DNA of 64,000 bases from Allolobophora icterica (GCA_963556255.1 OY744605.1:68405110-68469109), one strand, 5' to 3'. Counted from the first letter of the stretch, positions 33,812 to 45,232 are shown. A program made the numbers and translations. The notes: generated from the sequence alone by a model not told the origin.

Positions 33812-33922
33812 ACACACACACATACATACACACACACATACATACATACATACATACATACATACATACATACATACATACATACATACATACATACATA
33901 CATACATACATACATACATAGG
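33812..33922. repeat. (TACA)n array
   Basis: Follows GCGCTTTATAAAAGTCCAGA, a LINE-tail-like sequence, at 33,779-33,799. Confidence 0.95.
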
Positions 33923-34650
33923 TACAGACACACATAATACATACATATATACATACATCTGTACAATACCACCAGGACGTCACCCGTCGAACCTAAGAAG
34001 ACCATATGTTGCATGAAGCCATTTCAATTGATTATAAAGGCGTGTCTTGCTATTCGATGATCAGTTCACGAGGGGCATTCGTGTGGGACACAAATTATTG
34101 CTAATATTATCCGTATTAATGCGAAAATGTTTAGTGCACTCAAAAGTCACGCAGAAACGCGAACCTGAGACACGGTCAGTCAGTTGCCAGGTGAAGATAT
34201 TCAGATGGTTAAAGCCAGTGAGAGATAATAGATTTTGAGGCGTTTCTTGAAAGACAAGAAAGAGTTCGAGCACTGGAGAAAGATTAGTCGGTTCCATTCC
34301 TTGGAAGTAATTATATGGAATGCATGACGGTTCTGCTAGCTATATAAAAAGAGCCATAACCGAAGATCACAGGCTTGGGGATTTTCACTTTTTCAGGAGA
34401 CCCTATAGTGGTTGCAGGTAGTGTAGGTACGAGTTCCCATTGTATGGATTCCATAGCGCCTTCAAAAGACAGCTTAAAGACACTCAGAGTGACGATGATT
34501 ATGGTCACTGATATCGTCCTAATTATGTTATACACTTCATTTCATAATTAATTAGGTTATGGTGACATTTGCAATTATTCACTACCACCAATAACCTATA
34601 TGATAGTAAAGGCAGTGAAGCGAGGCTGAATGTCAGCTTTAGGTACATAC

Positions 34651-34796
34651 CGAGCACCGCGACGTCATATTCTATCAGAAGTATGACGTCATTTTCCGCT
34701 TCATTTAACAAGGCGGCTGCCTGTTGGACCGTGACGCGAGACATATCCAGTCCATTGATCTCAATGATGCGATCGCCCACCTGAAGTGTACCCTCT
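34651..34796 (-). CDS. GRIP: GRIP exon 3: second half of PDZ2
   Basis: 146 nt. Reads EGTLQVGDRIIEINGLDM, then VILLIEYDVAVL, matching vertebrate EGTIKPGDRLLSVDG and ALLIEYDVSV. Acceptor GTTTAG, donor CTCG|GTATGT. Confidence 0.93.
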
Positions 34797-35699
34797 CTAA
34801 ACACACAGATTTATTACAATTCAACATCATTTCGCATCGCTGTTGCGTACCCTTCCCTTATTATAAAAAATGCAACGCAGTTAACAATCACTTCACATCG
34901 CTAAACACACATTCCCTTAAATCAACATCTAATTAGATCACATTAAATTGCACCATAAGGCTATAAAACATACATTACATCATTACAATACAGACTCGCT
35001 GTTGTTATTGTTTTTAGCATTTTTAATATTCTAACGAATGTTCATAGGCCAGTGGCTCTCAAAGTGAGCGTGAGCCAGATTGTGAATAAGCTGGTGCCCT
35101 GCGCTTAGCCTTCAACTGGCGTCTCTTGAAATCTGGAGTTACAATTACGATTTCAACTCAGGCAATGTAGTTCCAATGGTGAAAGCGTTTGGAATTGCTG
35201 ATTTAGGCCACCGAAGAAGAACGCCTTTAAGACAATATTTAAATGGGCTAAATAACGTTCAACCACATTACAATAAAGTTACTTATTGTTGCCATTGTTG
35301 CTGCTGATATTGTGGTTACTATTACTGGTTTTCGGGTGTTTTATGTTATTGTTGTTGGTGTTGGGTGACCGAGTTTCCTCTGGCTGGTTGAGTGTCGTAC
35401 GCATCTTCCTATGGTACTTTCTCGCTTAATTTATTCTTTTAGGTTTCTCGACGTATTTACTCTTGTTTATGTTCCTGTTTCTTGTCGCTTTCTTAGCAGA
35501 GAGAACTTCCTGCTCTGCCCCTCTTCGCCTTTTTTCTTCCTCCTCCCTCTACACCTTCCACAAAGGGCGAACGATAAATAAGAAAGTTTACATCTCACCG
35601 GTGCTCGAAAGTTCGGGGCAGACTAAATCGTACGGCACAGGGTAAGCTTTTAATGCCGACGATATATCCGAGACGCTCTTCCGAAAGGCGCTTTACAAA

Positions 35700-36031
35700 T
35701 TAATGATCATACGTACATACATACGTGTGTACATACATACCTACATACAAACATACATACATACAAACAAATAAACATACACACACACATACATACATAC
35801 ATACATACATACATACATACATACATACATACATACATACATACATACATACATACATACATACATACATACATACATACATACATACATACACACACAT
35901 ATATACATACATACATACATACATACATACATACATACATACATACATACATACATACATACATACATACATACATACATACATACATACATACATACAT
36001 TCATACATACATACATACATACATACATACA
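35700..36031. repeat. (TACA)n array
   Basis: Pure TACA for most of its length, with one ACACACATATA interruption. It starts right after AGGCGCTTTACAAATT, a LINE-tail-like sequence at 35,686-35,701. Confidence 0.95.
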
Positions 36032-36046
36032 GGGGTATAAATGAAT

Positions 36047-36150
36047 GGTAGCACTCTTGCTCGAAGTACATAAGATCTTGAAAGAAGCGGTTCGGTACCC
36101 TTAAGCTCCCTGTAGGTCGACTCAGCCTTACACTCTCTAAGGGGCAGCTG
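36047..36150 (+). mobile_element. tRNA-related SINE fragment, copy 2
   Basis: ACTCTTGC, AGATCTTGAAAGA, GCGGTTCGGTACCC and GTAGGTCGACTCAGCCTT appear in the same order and spacing as on the minus strand at 8,311-8,406. Confidence 0.7.
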
Positions 36151-36340
36151 TAAAATGAACGGACGCCTGATAATTGTACTGTCATATGTTTCAATGTTAC
36201 TGCGGTTTGTCAGCGAGCTTGTAAATAAACACGAATATATTAATATTATATACATTCATACATACTTACATGCATACATACGTACATACATACATTATAC
36301 ATGCATGCATGCATACATACATACTAGCATGCATACATAA

Positions 36341-36452
36341 CTGTAATTGTAATTGTTAACTTCCACTGCGCTGGTGTCTAATGCACAAGGCATCAACCGA
36401 TGGCACACCAAAACTAAGCCGTACCTTCAGTCAATATCCAGAAGATCAGTTC
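36341..36452 (+). repeat. Dispersed repeat family C, copy 2
   Basis: GTAATTGTAATTGTTAACTT, then TCTAATGCACAAGGCATCAA and CACACCAAAACTAAGCCGTA. Closely similar to 26,424-26,545. Confidence 0.75.
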
Positions 36453-36454
36453 GT

Positions 36455-36681
36455 ACATACACACATACATACATGCCCACATATATACATACACATACAT
36501 ACATACATACATACATACATACATACATACATACATACATACATACATACATACATACATACATACATACATACATACATACATACATACATACATACAT
36601 ACATACATACATACATACATACATACATACATACATACATACATACATACATACATACATACATACATACATACATACATG

Positions 36682-36708
<27 letters not shown>
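36455..36708. repeat. (TACA)n array
   Basis: TACA array abutting the right end of repeat family C copy 2. Confidence 0.95.
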
Positions 36709-36712
<4 letters not shown>

Positions 36713-38060
36713 GGAGAAACAATCACTATTGTATAGGAAGTTTTACATCCCATATAGTTCCTCATTCCATGAAATGGTCACCTCTCCCTACACACGTGCA
36801 GTTTATACCGTACACGACACACCTGCTGCCTAATTAGTCAGCCACGTAGAGATGAATGAGCAACGCCCAGCAAGACGCTTCTGCGCAGTTGGGCTCACTT
36901 AGCTTAGCTAATGGCCACCGGTCGGTGCCCATTATAAGACGAGCCTTCAAGGCGTCGGCAGTATATTTTCGTCTCTCAACAGTTGGCTGTGGTAGGTGCT
37001 CAGTTCGAAGGCTTTTGCTCAGCTACCAAATTTCCCAACTGCGCCTTGTTCCTTATGAGATGGATCTTATACCTAGTTTTTTTACATTTTCCTTCTCAAG
37101 GCCTCAGGGGCCTCGTACTTCCACGCCATAGGTTAGGCTAAGCCAGGTTAGGAAAAGAAGGATAACATATTAGCATAATTTAATTGTAATAATAATTAGC
37201 AAGTTCCGTAGTTCCAAAATCTTCGTCCAGCAAGTAAAAAACTTCTTCCCCTAAAAAGCATCCATTTTTTGCATGACCAGAGCATGACAATCAGGTTACC
37301 TGTAAATAATTTAATGACAAGTCTGAGGAATTAAGATTTTAAACAAATCCCTTCCTGAACAGGAAGCCAGCGCCCACCTTACGAGCTTGTACAGTACAAC
37401 GGTTACATGCTCTTATTTTAACGTATCAGTTGTAGCTCTAGGCATAGACTTCTGAATTCTATGTCGTTTCTGCATAATTGACTTGTTATACCAGTAAGAG
37501 GCGAGTTACAGTAATCAAGGCGACTAGAATCAAACACAACGCCCAAATTACGAGCAGCATCAGCCAACTGAACCAGCGAGTCACTGAGATTCAAAGTTTA
37601 AACCATTGAAATTTCTTAAGTTGCTGTCAAGTATCCAGGAGTAGTATAAATTACAGTCTTCGATACGTTAAGAATAAATAAATAAATAAATAAAAAGTGG
37701 AGATTATAGTGCCGTAGTTGGTAGACAGTCGATGAAATCGAAGCAAGGATTCAGAAGCACTTTGTGTCGCTACGCAGTGGCTTAGCCTTAGGGTGTTTAT
37801 TGGACGCCGTATACAAGACTGCACCATCTCAGAGGCAGCGGACAACAGCTGAATTGATGAATGATTAACTCTTAAATGTAAAATAACATAACGTATAAAC
37901 ATAACATACAAAAATACGACACAACGCAGCACGAAAAGTAATCTAACAATAAACAACGGAAATAAAAAACAAATAACCCTACATTCACACAGAATGACAC
38001 AGGATCAAAAAACTACGAGGTGTTTTTACATGATGTCCTCATGTTCCAGATGATTTGGTT
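36709..38060. other. GRIP intron 2, no gene recognised
   Basis: Short frames on both strands lack domain or splice context. An (AATA)n run lies near 37,673-37,694. Confidence 0.5.
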
Positions 38061-38062
38061 AC

Positions 38063-38219
38063 CTGTCGGCTGGACTGCCAGGTATGATCTTGGTGACGGT
38101 GAGTGGTAAGCTGCCATCTGGGTCGCAGTAGGCACCGCCGCGAAGAACGAAACCGAACCCTTCACCACTCGAGTCCTTGTCCAACAGAATCTCTATGCGC
38201 TTGCTCATCGATTTTGGCG
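38063..38219 (-). CDS. GRIP: GRIP exon 2: first half of PDZ2
   Basis: 157 nt. Reads SKRIEILLDKDSSGEGFGFV, then LRGGAYCDPDG and LTVTKIIPGSPADR, matching [20 protein letters not shown] and VRPGGPADR of vertebrate PDZ2. GFGFVLRGG is a canonical carboxylate loop. Acceptor TTTTGTAG, donor GACAG|GTAACC. Confidence 0.93.
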
Positions 38220-38670
38220 CTACAAAAATATTCGCATACGTGTATATCTGTAGTCCTATGTGTATTACTAACTGTAGAATTGAAGTGAAAGTAGATATAT
38301 ATCAAAGTAAATACCCTGGTAACGGTAATACTGGTTATGACTTCATGAAGATGATCTTCATCATCTTAGAATCGTGTTCCTGATGATGAACATATCATCA
38401 ACAAAAATGATGTTGATGATCATAATCATGATTTATCCCGACGATGATGATCTTGATTATAAGCACACGGTGGAATCAGGTCACTAATGTTGTTGTTGTT
38501 CAAGAAGATGATTATGACGACTAAGCTGCTGCTGCTGCTGATGATGATAATGTCAGTGTCGTTGCCACTGCTGCTGACAGTATTGACTGTCAATGATGCT
38601 GGCCCGATGTGATGCCATTCGCCTAAAACTGCGGAGAGATTGACCCGCAGAGACTGCTTGAGTTACTGAC

Positions 38671-38857
38671 CATCATCCATATGTGACCTTGAGGAGTTGA
38701 CCCGCCGTCCCTCCACCACCTCCATCTCCTCCCTCTTCGTCTCCCAGATCTGCAGGTCGTTCGTCTGCATCTTAAACAGGTCATCATCTGGTTCTCTGCT
38801 CCTCTTCTCAGCTGCGAAAACTAGGTCACGGTCTGGTGCATCGCAGTTCTTCAGCAT
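38671..38857 (-). CDS. GRIP: GRIP exon 1 (first recognised): linker or alternative first coding exon
   Basis: The frame MLKNCDAPDRDLVFAAEKR, then DDDLFKMQTNDLQIWETKRE and SSRSHMDD, ends at GATGATG|GTCAGT in phase 1, exactly what exon 2 needs. It has no PDZ and no similarity that I recognise. The frame stays open above the ATG to about 38,980, with possible acceptors at TTCCACAG and TTGTTCAG. It could therefore be an internal linker after PDZ1 or the start of a shorter isoform. Confidence 0.6.
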
Positions 38858-39149
38858 CGGTTTGTCTGTGGAAGAGATTCTGATCGGCTGCTGGCGTATG
38901 ATCGATGCTGTTGAACCATTCCTGAACAATTCCGAAGAACTAATCTTACCAAAACATAGCTCTGCTTTGAGTAACAACAATGAAAGAAACCCGTAATGGG
39001 ATCCTGGCGCATCCAGAAGACTACAAAGGAGTTTGCGGTTGCTAACCTTACCGAAAAATGTGTGGCTTTCTGTCTGAAAACTAAGTCTGTTACGGTCTTA
39101 TAAACAGTCTTACGGATATTCTGGATAACTGACCTAAATAAATACGGCT

Positions 39150-39320
39150 TGGTTTTGGCGCGCCATTGTTTATTGCCTTGTGCATTATACTCCGGTGCAA
39201 TAGAAGTTACTAATCACAATTTTTTAAGTCATCAGGATTATTGTGATTTTGCCTCTGAATAGGTATCTCGAAAAGGCGCTATATAAAAATTCTCAGAATG
39301 AATGAATGAATGAATGATGA
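39150..39320. repeat. Repeat family C fragment (inverted) and LINE tail
   Basis: GGCTTGGTTTTGGCGCGCCA and CCTTGTGCATTA at 39,148-39,190 are the reverse complement of family C. A LINE tail, GAAAAGGCGCTATATAAAAA with (GAAT)n, follows on the plus strand at 39,269-39,316. Confidence 0.65.
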
Positions 39321-39714
39321 CCATTATTTTTACTTTCCCAGTTTGGGAAGGCGAAACTCACTGTGTGAAACGAAAACAATAATATACTACGGTACCATAC
39401 TACAACGGGGATACGGATATTAGTCCCCACAATTCGCCCCATAAAAATTAGCTCGTTACATTTCACCTCTCAGAAGTTTAGAAATAAGACACAAAACGTT
39501 TGATGAATTTGAAAAGAAGTTTATTTTGAAGTAAAAATATAGAAATTAGACAAGACACGTATTCTATAGAATTACAAAGACTTGAAACACTGCAAATGTC
39601 TACAACTCTAAATTTGATAACGTAGTACAACGTAGTTCAATAGAGCATGACATAGTTTTACTGCATTTGTGTTGAAAATACCTTTCCTGGCAGATGTCTA
39701 TGACTTGTGTTATG

Positions 39715-39761
39715 CTATTTCTTTGATCCGATTTGCGATGAAGCGTTGTTCAGCTCACTCC
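39715..39761 (-). CDS. Possible 3'-terminal exon of an unknown transcript
   Basis: Minus strand: acceptor TTTTGCAG, then SELNNASSQIGSKK and a TAG stop. About 190 bp further on is AATAAA (39,520-39,525). It could end an upstream gene or a short GRIP isoform. No homology is visible and it may be chance. Confidence 0.2.
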
Positions 39762-39769
39762 CTGCAAAA

Positions 39770-41510
39770 CAGTAATTTAGTATTTAGCAGACATGTTAAG
39801 TCAAAATACGGCGGGGTAAGGCTATAGGTCAGGTAGGTTAAGGTATGAGACTGAAAGGTAGTGTAACAGCATGATGCTTCTAAAAGGTTATAAAAGTCGG
39901 CTACATAAATGATCACTTACATACATATATAGATACATACATGCATACATAAATTGCATGCATACATATATAAATACACACTACTAACACTCGTACGTAT
40001 ACATAAATATACACTACATGCATGCAAACAGAAGCTCAACCACCCATTAATGCATTTATCCTTCCATCCATCCATCCGTCAGTCCATCCACCAACCCACC
40101 CATATTTTCCTTAGTAATTCACACATCATTCGAAAGCAGGTCGCAATATCAAGTTTTACGAGACTACTGTGGAATACCAGATAAACTTGCGGCGGAAACG
40201 GTTCCCAAACGACATGCTTTGCTAACCTGCTGGGTTTCCAATAATCCCCTTTCAACATATCCAACTCCCTTCCACTCTGCACCGTTTCCACCACTTCTCC
40301 TACTCCTCCTCCTCCTCGCTGTATACCACAAGGAGCTCCATTACGTCATCCAACCGGCAATCCATCTTCGCGTTCTGTTCACGGTAGAGCAACAGCTTCC
40401 CGGCTCCTGCTGCTGCGAGCTTTGATGCTACGGCGAGTACAGTCTTCGCAATAACAGCAGCAGCAGTCACTAGGGTGGAACACCTCCAATAGTAACAGCC
40501 GATACTAATATGCATCAATGTTAGAATTAATGCAACTACTACTAACACAGAACGCTTTTGAAAGTAGTTCAACCGACAGTAATACGGAATATAGTAGCTG
40601 TCACTATGTTTAACGCTCTTAATCGTAACAGCTAACTTGATAGCACGGGCAGACACTAACGTCTGACACTTTTGAAAGTAGTTCAGCATCTACTAATGTG
40701 GAACGCTTTAATAGTAGCAGCCGATAGTAACGTAGAAGCCTTTTTAAGTAACAAAACAATAAATACTAATGCATACTATTTTATAGCAGTAGAGATCGGC
40801 ATGTAGGCTTATTCATGATGTAATAGGCTAATGTGAGCCTGTTGATGTAACAACGCCACAGATATTTGCGCTCATATATAACTTCATCGAGATCTTTTAT
40901 GTTGTATACACGTTTATGGACGTATTTATACCGCACGTCTTTTCATCTACAAACCAATAATTTATGTGTTTTGTTTATCTGCACGTATATTTAGCAGATA
41001 GCTGTGTTGATATGTACATTTTATCTACTGCCATTTCACTTTCGTCCGCATTCTGCTTCGTATACTCATATATCTCCTTCCTTCATCTATTCTTCCTCTT
41101 CGAACTTTGTTTTCTACATCGCCATTCAAATCTGTTCTAATTACTTCCAGAGCACCATTATATTTGTGTGTGTAGGTTTGTGCGTATTGTATTGTACTGT
41201 ATTGCATTGTATATTTGTTTATTCAATCAGACAGTTGTCAGAACGCAGTAGTTAATAATGAATTGAGATTTAGACTGAAATATAGACTAATTAAATATAA
41301 TAAATTTGTTCTGTTGCGGAAATAGTAAACTATTTCGACTGCAATAGCAACAGAGAACCGATTGCAATCTACTGATTCTATTACGGTGATGTGGGAATTA
41401 GCTAGTGTAGACTACATATGAAGATCATCAGATTGGCATTTGTAAGTTACTGAGTGGCGTTAATAAATGCCTTTGTACATCAATCTTGGGAGGAAGTTCT
41501 TATCGTCTTT
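39770..41510. other. Intergenic stretch between GRIP and reelin
   Basis: A short TACATA/ACATGCAT run lies near 39,920-40,030. The minus-strand frame 40,300-40,689 has no domain. No GRIP PDZ1 exon was found. Confidence 0.4.
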
Positions 41511-41521
41511 ATGAGGTAGGG

Positions 41522-42039
41522 CAGGGGTGGGCAAACTACGGCCCGCGGGCCAGATCCGGCCCGCCAACACTTTTTATCCGGCCCACACAATCCTTCAGAA
41601 AATTAAAAAATCACAAAATTCAGACCGCGAGAAGCTTTCTTCGTTTAACTCGCATGGAATTGCTTTCTTACTTACTATTTCGGTCTCGTCTTTTATGATA
41701 ACTCTAGGTATTAACCATGGCATTAACCCTGCAGATCTGCCCCATTTCCATGCCGTCGCCATTTTCAAACAAATCCAAGTACAGATCTCAGTTAACTAAT
41801 CTAAACTTGAACTCAATACTGCGAATTGCAACCAGTACAATCACTCCGGATTATTGGGAACTTTATAATGCGTGTTCACAATAGCATACATCTCACTAGT
41901 AACATTCAAAGTATATTTAATTTTAAATAAGTAAACTTTTCATGTTATTCGTTATTAAAAGTTTAAAATTTGCTACCCCGCCCTCTGAATTTTTTGGCCT
42001 TTAATTTGGCCAGATGTGCAAAATGTTTGCCCTACTCTG
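41522..42039. mobile_element. hAT-like non-autonomous DNA transposon
   Basis: The left end CAGGGGTGGGCAAACTACGG, with GGCCCGCGGGCCAGATCCGG just inside, is the well-known terminus of a widespread hAT family. The right end TGTTTGCCCTACTCTG is a degenerate inverted copy. It is 518 bp with no transposase. I see no clear 8-bp target duplication. Confidence 0.8.
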
Positions 42040-42089
42040 AGCCTCAGTTATGGCGAATGAGTGTTTGTGTTTGCGGTGACGGACATTGT

Positions 42090-42303
42090 ATCCTACAGTT
42101 TGCCGTTCAGGACACATCCGTCGTTGGTCCCAAAATTTGGAATGGGCTTCCTTCTGAGCTGCGGTCTCTTCCTCGAAACTCATCCACCGCTTTCTTCTCT
42201 GCTCTAAAGACTTTTCTCTTTCGCCGGGGTTGGGCTGGGAGCGCCTCTGAATAGATTCCTTGAAGGGGCGCTATATAAATGTTTGATTGATTGATTGATA
42301 CGT
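42090..42303 (+). mobile_element. LINE 3' relic with TTGA tail
   Basis: The frame reads VQDTSVVGPKIWNGLPSELR, then FRRGWAGSASE and a stop at 42,254. The tail TTGAAGGGGCGCTATATAAA and (TTGA)n follow. It abuts the hAT-like element. Confidence 0.8.
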
Positions 42304-42424
42304 TTGGGTCTCGTTTGGTGGCCTTGAATAGCTCTTCATCAGCCAGGTCTGCAAGATGATCCACCGCCGGTGTATCCGGCGGAGGGAATCCCTCCCGTAT
42401 CACGCGACGAACAAACTGTTGCAT
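42290..42424 (-). pseudogene. Possible retroelement relic
   Basis: The minus-strand frame includes DHLADLADEELFKATKRDPN, which resembles a short C-terminal block of retroelement pol proteins. Isolated and truncated. Confidence 0.35.
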
Positions 42425-43069
42425 GCATTCGCGCCCCCTTACTCAGATACCTTCACCATGCAGGAGATGTGCACATGAGTTTGGCCGTTGTGGTGGCCCT
42501 CGTGACATCGTATAGAGCATGAACTGGCATTCCGTACCCTCGGAGGGTGTTTAAGGTGTACAATGAAGAGGAGCAAGAACCCGGAATCTCAGAATGGGGC
42601 GGGAGCATTAATTGATACACCTCAATTGAAACTATAGTCGGACATAATAAATCATTCGAGAAGTCTAGTTGAAATTCGGTAGATCAGGTACACCAGAAGT
42701 CGGGATATTCGGCGAGTAGTCAAGATATCCGGCTATCATGTCACTTTTCCACTTAACTCTCGTCTCTGCTTTCTCTTCTCATTCTTTTTTCTCCACTTCC
42801 CATTCCCATTTCTACTTCTCCTATAAACTCTAACCCACCCTGATCCAGTTTTCCGCCACACGGTAACTTTCAGACTCAGTTTCCGTTTTTCTCTATTGTC
42901 TTCCCATTCCTATTTTCCTCTCCGCATTCCTACTTTCCAATTCCCTTCCATTCCTACCTCTTATTTTCCCAGTCCAATCTCCCAACGGTTCATCCCCATC
43001 CCGTATGCTACTTACCTGTAATTGATACACCTGTAAATTTATCTCCGTGCGAATTATCCCGTAATCGAT

Positions 43070-43340
43070 TCAGCCTGCAGAGCAGACGAGCGATCGCCGT
43101 CGATTATCGACTATAATCGAACCCCGTAGACCGGTGATAATTGAAATCCTGACGGAGGAGTCAGCGACGACGATGAGGCTACGGCCAGACTCCGACAGCC
43201 CCTCCTCCCCATCCTCCTCCCCCGATTAGCCTCCTTCCTACCCTCAGCCGATCGCTGTCGAGGCTCCGCCACTCCCATCGGAGGGACGGACCGACGGAGA
43301 GGCGAGGGACCCATCGGCAGGTGAGCCAGGCTCACTACGC
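43070..43340. other. CpG-rich GC-rich patch
   Basis: CpG is dense (CGATCGCCGTCGATTATCGA, GACGGACCGACGG) in an otherwise AT-rich neighbourhood. Open frames run on both strands, with GGCAG|GTGAGC as a possible plus-strand donor at 43,320. It may be a promoter or first exon, for reelin 5' UTR or GRIP, or an unmethylated repeat. No protein similarity seen. Confidence 0.35.
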
Positions 43341-43351
43341 TCAGAGTATTT

Positions 43352-43355
<4 letters not shown>

Positions 43356-43405
<50 letters not shown>
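43356..43405. repeat. (TA)n microsatellite
   Basis: TA run right after the CpG-rich patch. Confidence 0.9.
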
Positions 43406-43407
<2 letters not shown>

Positions 43408-43409
43408 GC

Positions 43410-44925
43410 TCATATGGAGATATACACACTGTGAGCAGAAAAAACGATTCATGTAAAAGTCATAATAACGCATTCAGTATTCACGGCTATTGAATTTTTA
43501 ATAAAATTTGGAAAACAAAAATTGAATATATATTTTGGTGGCGCACTAAGTTAAAATTAAATTTTGTGCTCAAAATGTCCTCGTTCGACTTCGACGACGC
43601 AGGCAGTAAGGCGCACCCACTACTGACTTATACCTAATGCTGACTCTTTAGCTCGTAAAACCTTTGTCATTCGAATGTTATATGCTTAAATTAATTTTAT
43701 GAACTATGTACACCAAAATGCGGTTAGCAGTTGGTTTTTAAATAAAGGACATACTTACTTATTTACTTAGCTGCTTGCACTTTTCGCTCAGCATCATTTT
43801 GCCATGAAGACTTCGTTTACGTCATATTTAACGGAGGACCCTCCAAAGACTTAGAAAATTGTTAGTCATTATAGTCAAGAATAATACCGGTATACCCATT
43901 TGAATTTCATAGCATTACGCATATTTCGAATGTAAATAATAGGCCCCTAGTTGTACACGATCGCGCTTTTTCCACTCACACTGTATGAGTATTTAAAAAG
44001 CCTTTATATATATACACACGACAGTGGTGTGTATATACTTGGCTTGTATATATATACACATGTATGGAAATATATGCTACCTAACAGCTATATGTATTAT
44101 ACAGGTATATGGTTAAATACATTACATAGATAGACATACAGATTATATAGATTTATCTATGCGTACTTGGCTTATGTGTGTGTATATATAAATATATATA
44201 TATATATATATTCATTAAATATGCACATATATATATAAGAGCTAAGAAGAGGAAGAAGAGGCTGAAGAGAGTTATGATCTTGGCTGATGTCTGATGCATG
44301 GCTACGAATGACGTATAACTTGTTGCCGTGCATGAGGTGTGCACATGTGTACACAAACTGTACACTCTACAGTTACTGCGGAATCTACTTCGTAGGCGGT
44401 AAAATATCCTTTGCATTTTTGTTGTCTCATTGTGTCTGTCTGTCTGTCTGTCTCTGTACGCGTTTGAATGTTTATCCATCGCCCTCAATGCGAGAGGAAG
44501 CATTGTCTCTCTGTCTGCTTGTTTCTATCTCTGCCTCTTACTGTCTGTCCTTCCCTCTCTTTCTGCATTTCTGTCTCTGTATAGCAGTTTCGATCTTTGT
44601 TTTTGTCATCTCAGCTTCTGTATCTCTCTGTGTCTCGCTTTGTCCCTGTCTCAGTGTCTATCCGTCTCTTTCTCTCTCTCTCTCAATCTGTCGATGTGCC
44701 ACTCTCTCTATGCGCCGCACTGTTTCTGCCAGATCAATTGGTGCGGCCGTCTTTGTTGCTGTCTGTATGTCTGTTTGTACCTATGTCTCTCTGTGTCTGT
44801 CCTCTTTTCAAAGCGAATTCTCAGAGGGCGGCTCCAATAGTGTTACAGAGTGCAAGCGTCAAGGCTAAACAATCGATGAAGGCGATGAAAGACGTAATAC
44901 CGAGAATGACAACAATGGTAACGAT
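43410..44925. other. Intergenic stretch with CTGT/CTCT-rich DNA
   Basis: TATATA-rich near 44,000-44,235, then CTGTCTCT-rich at 44,430-44,810. The Cys/Leu/Ser-rich frames are low-complexity readings. Confidence 0.5.
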
Positions 44926-44931
44926 GATAAC

Positions 44932-44932
44932 A

Positions 44933-44993
<61 letters not shown>
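44932..44993. repeat. (GAT)n trinucleotide tract
   Basis: Pure GATGATGAT with degenerate flanks to 45,050. Confidence 0.93.
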
Positions 44994-45084
44994 CGACAAC
45001 GATGAAGACGATGATTACGATGATGACAATAATGATGATGTAAACGAAGAGGAAGCAAATTGACCTACACCCTCTGCTCAGGGC

Positions 45085-45232
45085 CAAACTAATGACTGGC
45101 TTTTCCTCATCGGTGTCGCGTTCCCTAAAGGCATTTCTGTTTTCCCGGGGCTTAAGTGCTGAGAGCGCCTCTGAATAGTTATTCTGCGAGAGGCGCGTTA
45201 TACATTTCTAGATACAATACAATACAATCCAA
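45085..45232 (+). mobile_element. LINE 3' tail with ATACA repeat
   Basis: TGTTTTCCCGGGG, GAGAGCGCCTCTGAATAG and GAGAGGCGCGTTATACATTT with (ATACA)n line up with 42,220-42,300. The coding part is degraded. Confidence 0.65.

Larger units (their letters stand above)
18531..38857 (-). other. GRIP: GRIP multi-PDZ scaffold gene, PDZ2 to the C-terminus, 16 exons
   Basis: Ortholog of the glutamate receptor-interacting proteins GRIP1/GRIP2, cytoplasmic scaffolds whose PDZ domains bind C-termini of AMPA receptor subunits, ephrin-B and other membrane proteins. Exon order on the minus strand is linker exon, PDZ2, PDZ3, long linker, PDZ4, PDZ5, PDZ6, long linker, PDZ7 and C-terminus. All internal junctions are GT-AG with matching phase. 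Joining from the in-frame ATG at 38,857 gives 3,657 nt, about 1,218 residues. Strong family markers are [20 protein letters not shown] before PDZ5 and TPTVELxKVxLYK-like sequence before PDZ7. PDZ1, normally first of seven, was not found and may lie farther upstream. The protein is single-copy in style and intact, with no frameshift. Confidence 0.92.

Noticed and set aside
40300..40689. 129-residue minus-strand frame upstream of GRIP
   Set aside because: No PDZ motif, ends in a poly-Glu run from GGA repeats, and no phase-compatible join to the GRIP exon at 38.7 kb was apparent.
43111..43473. 120-residue minus-strand frame in the CpG-rich patch
   Set aside because: Arg/Pro/Ser composition follows GC content, part of it is (TA)n, and there is no domain or splice partner.
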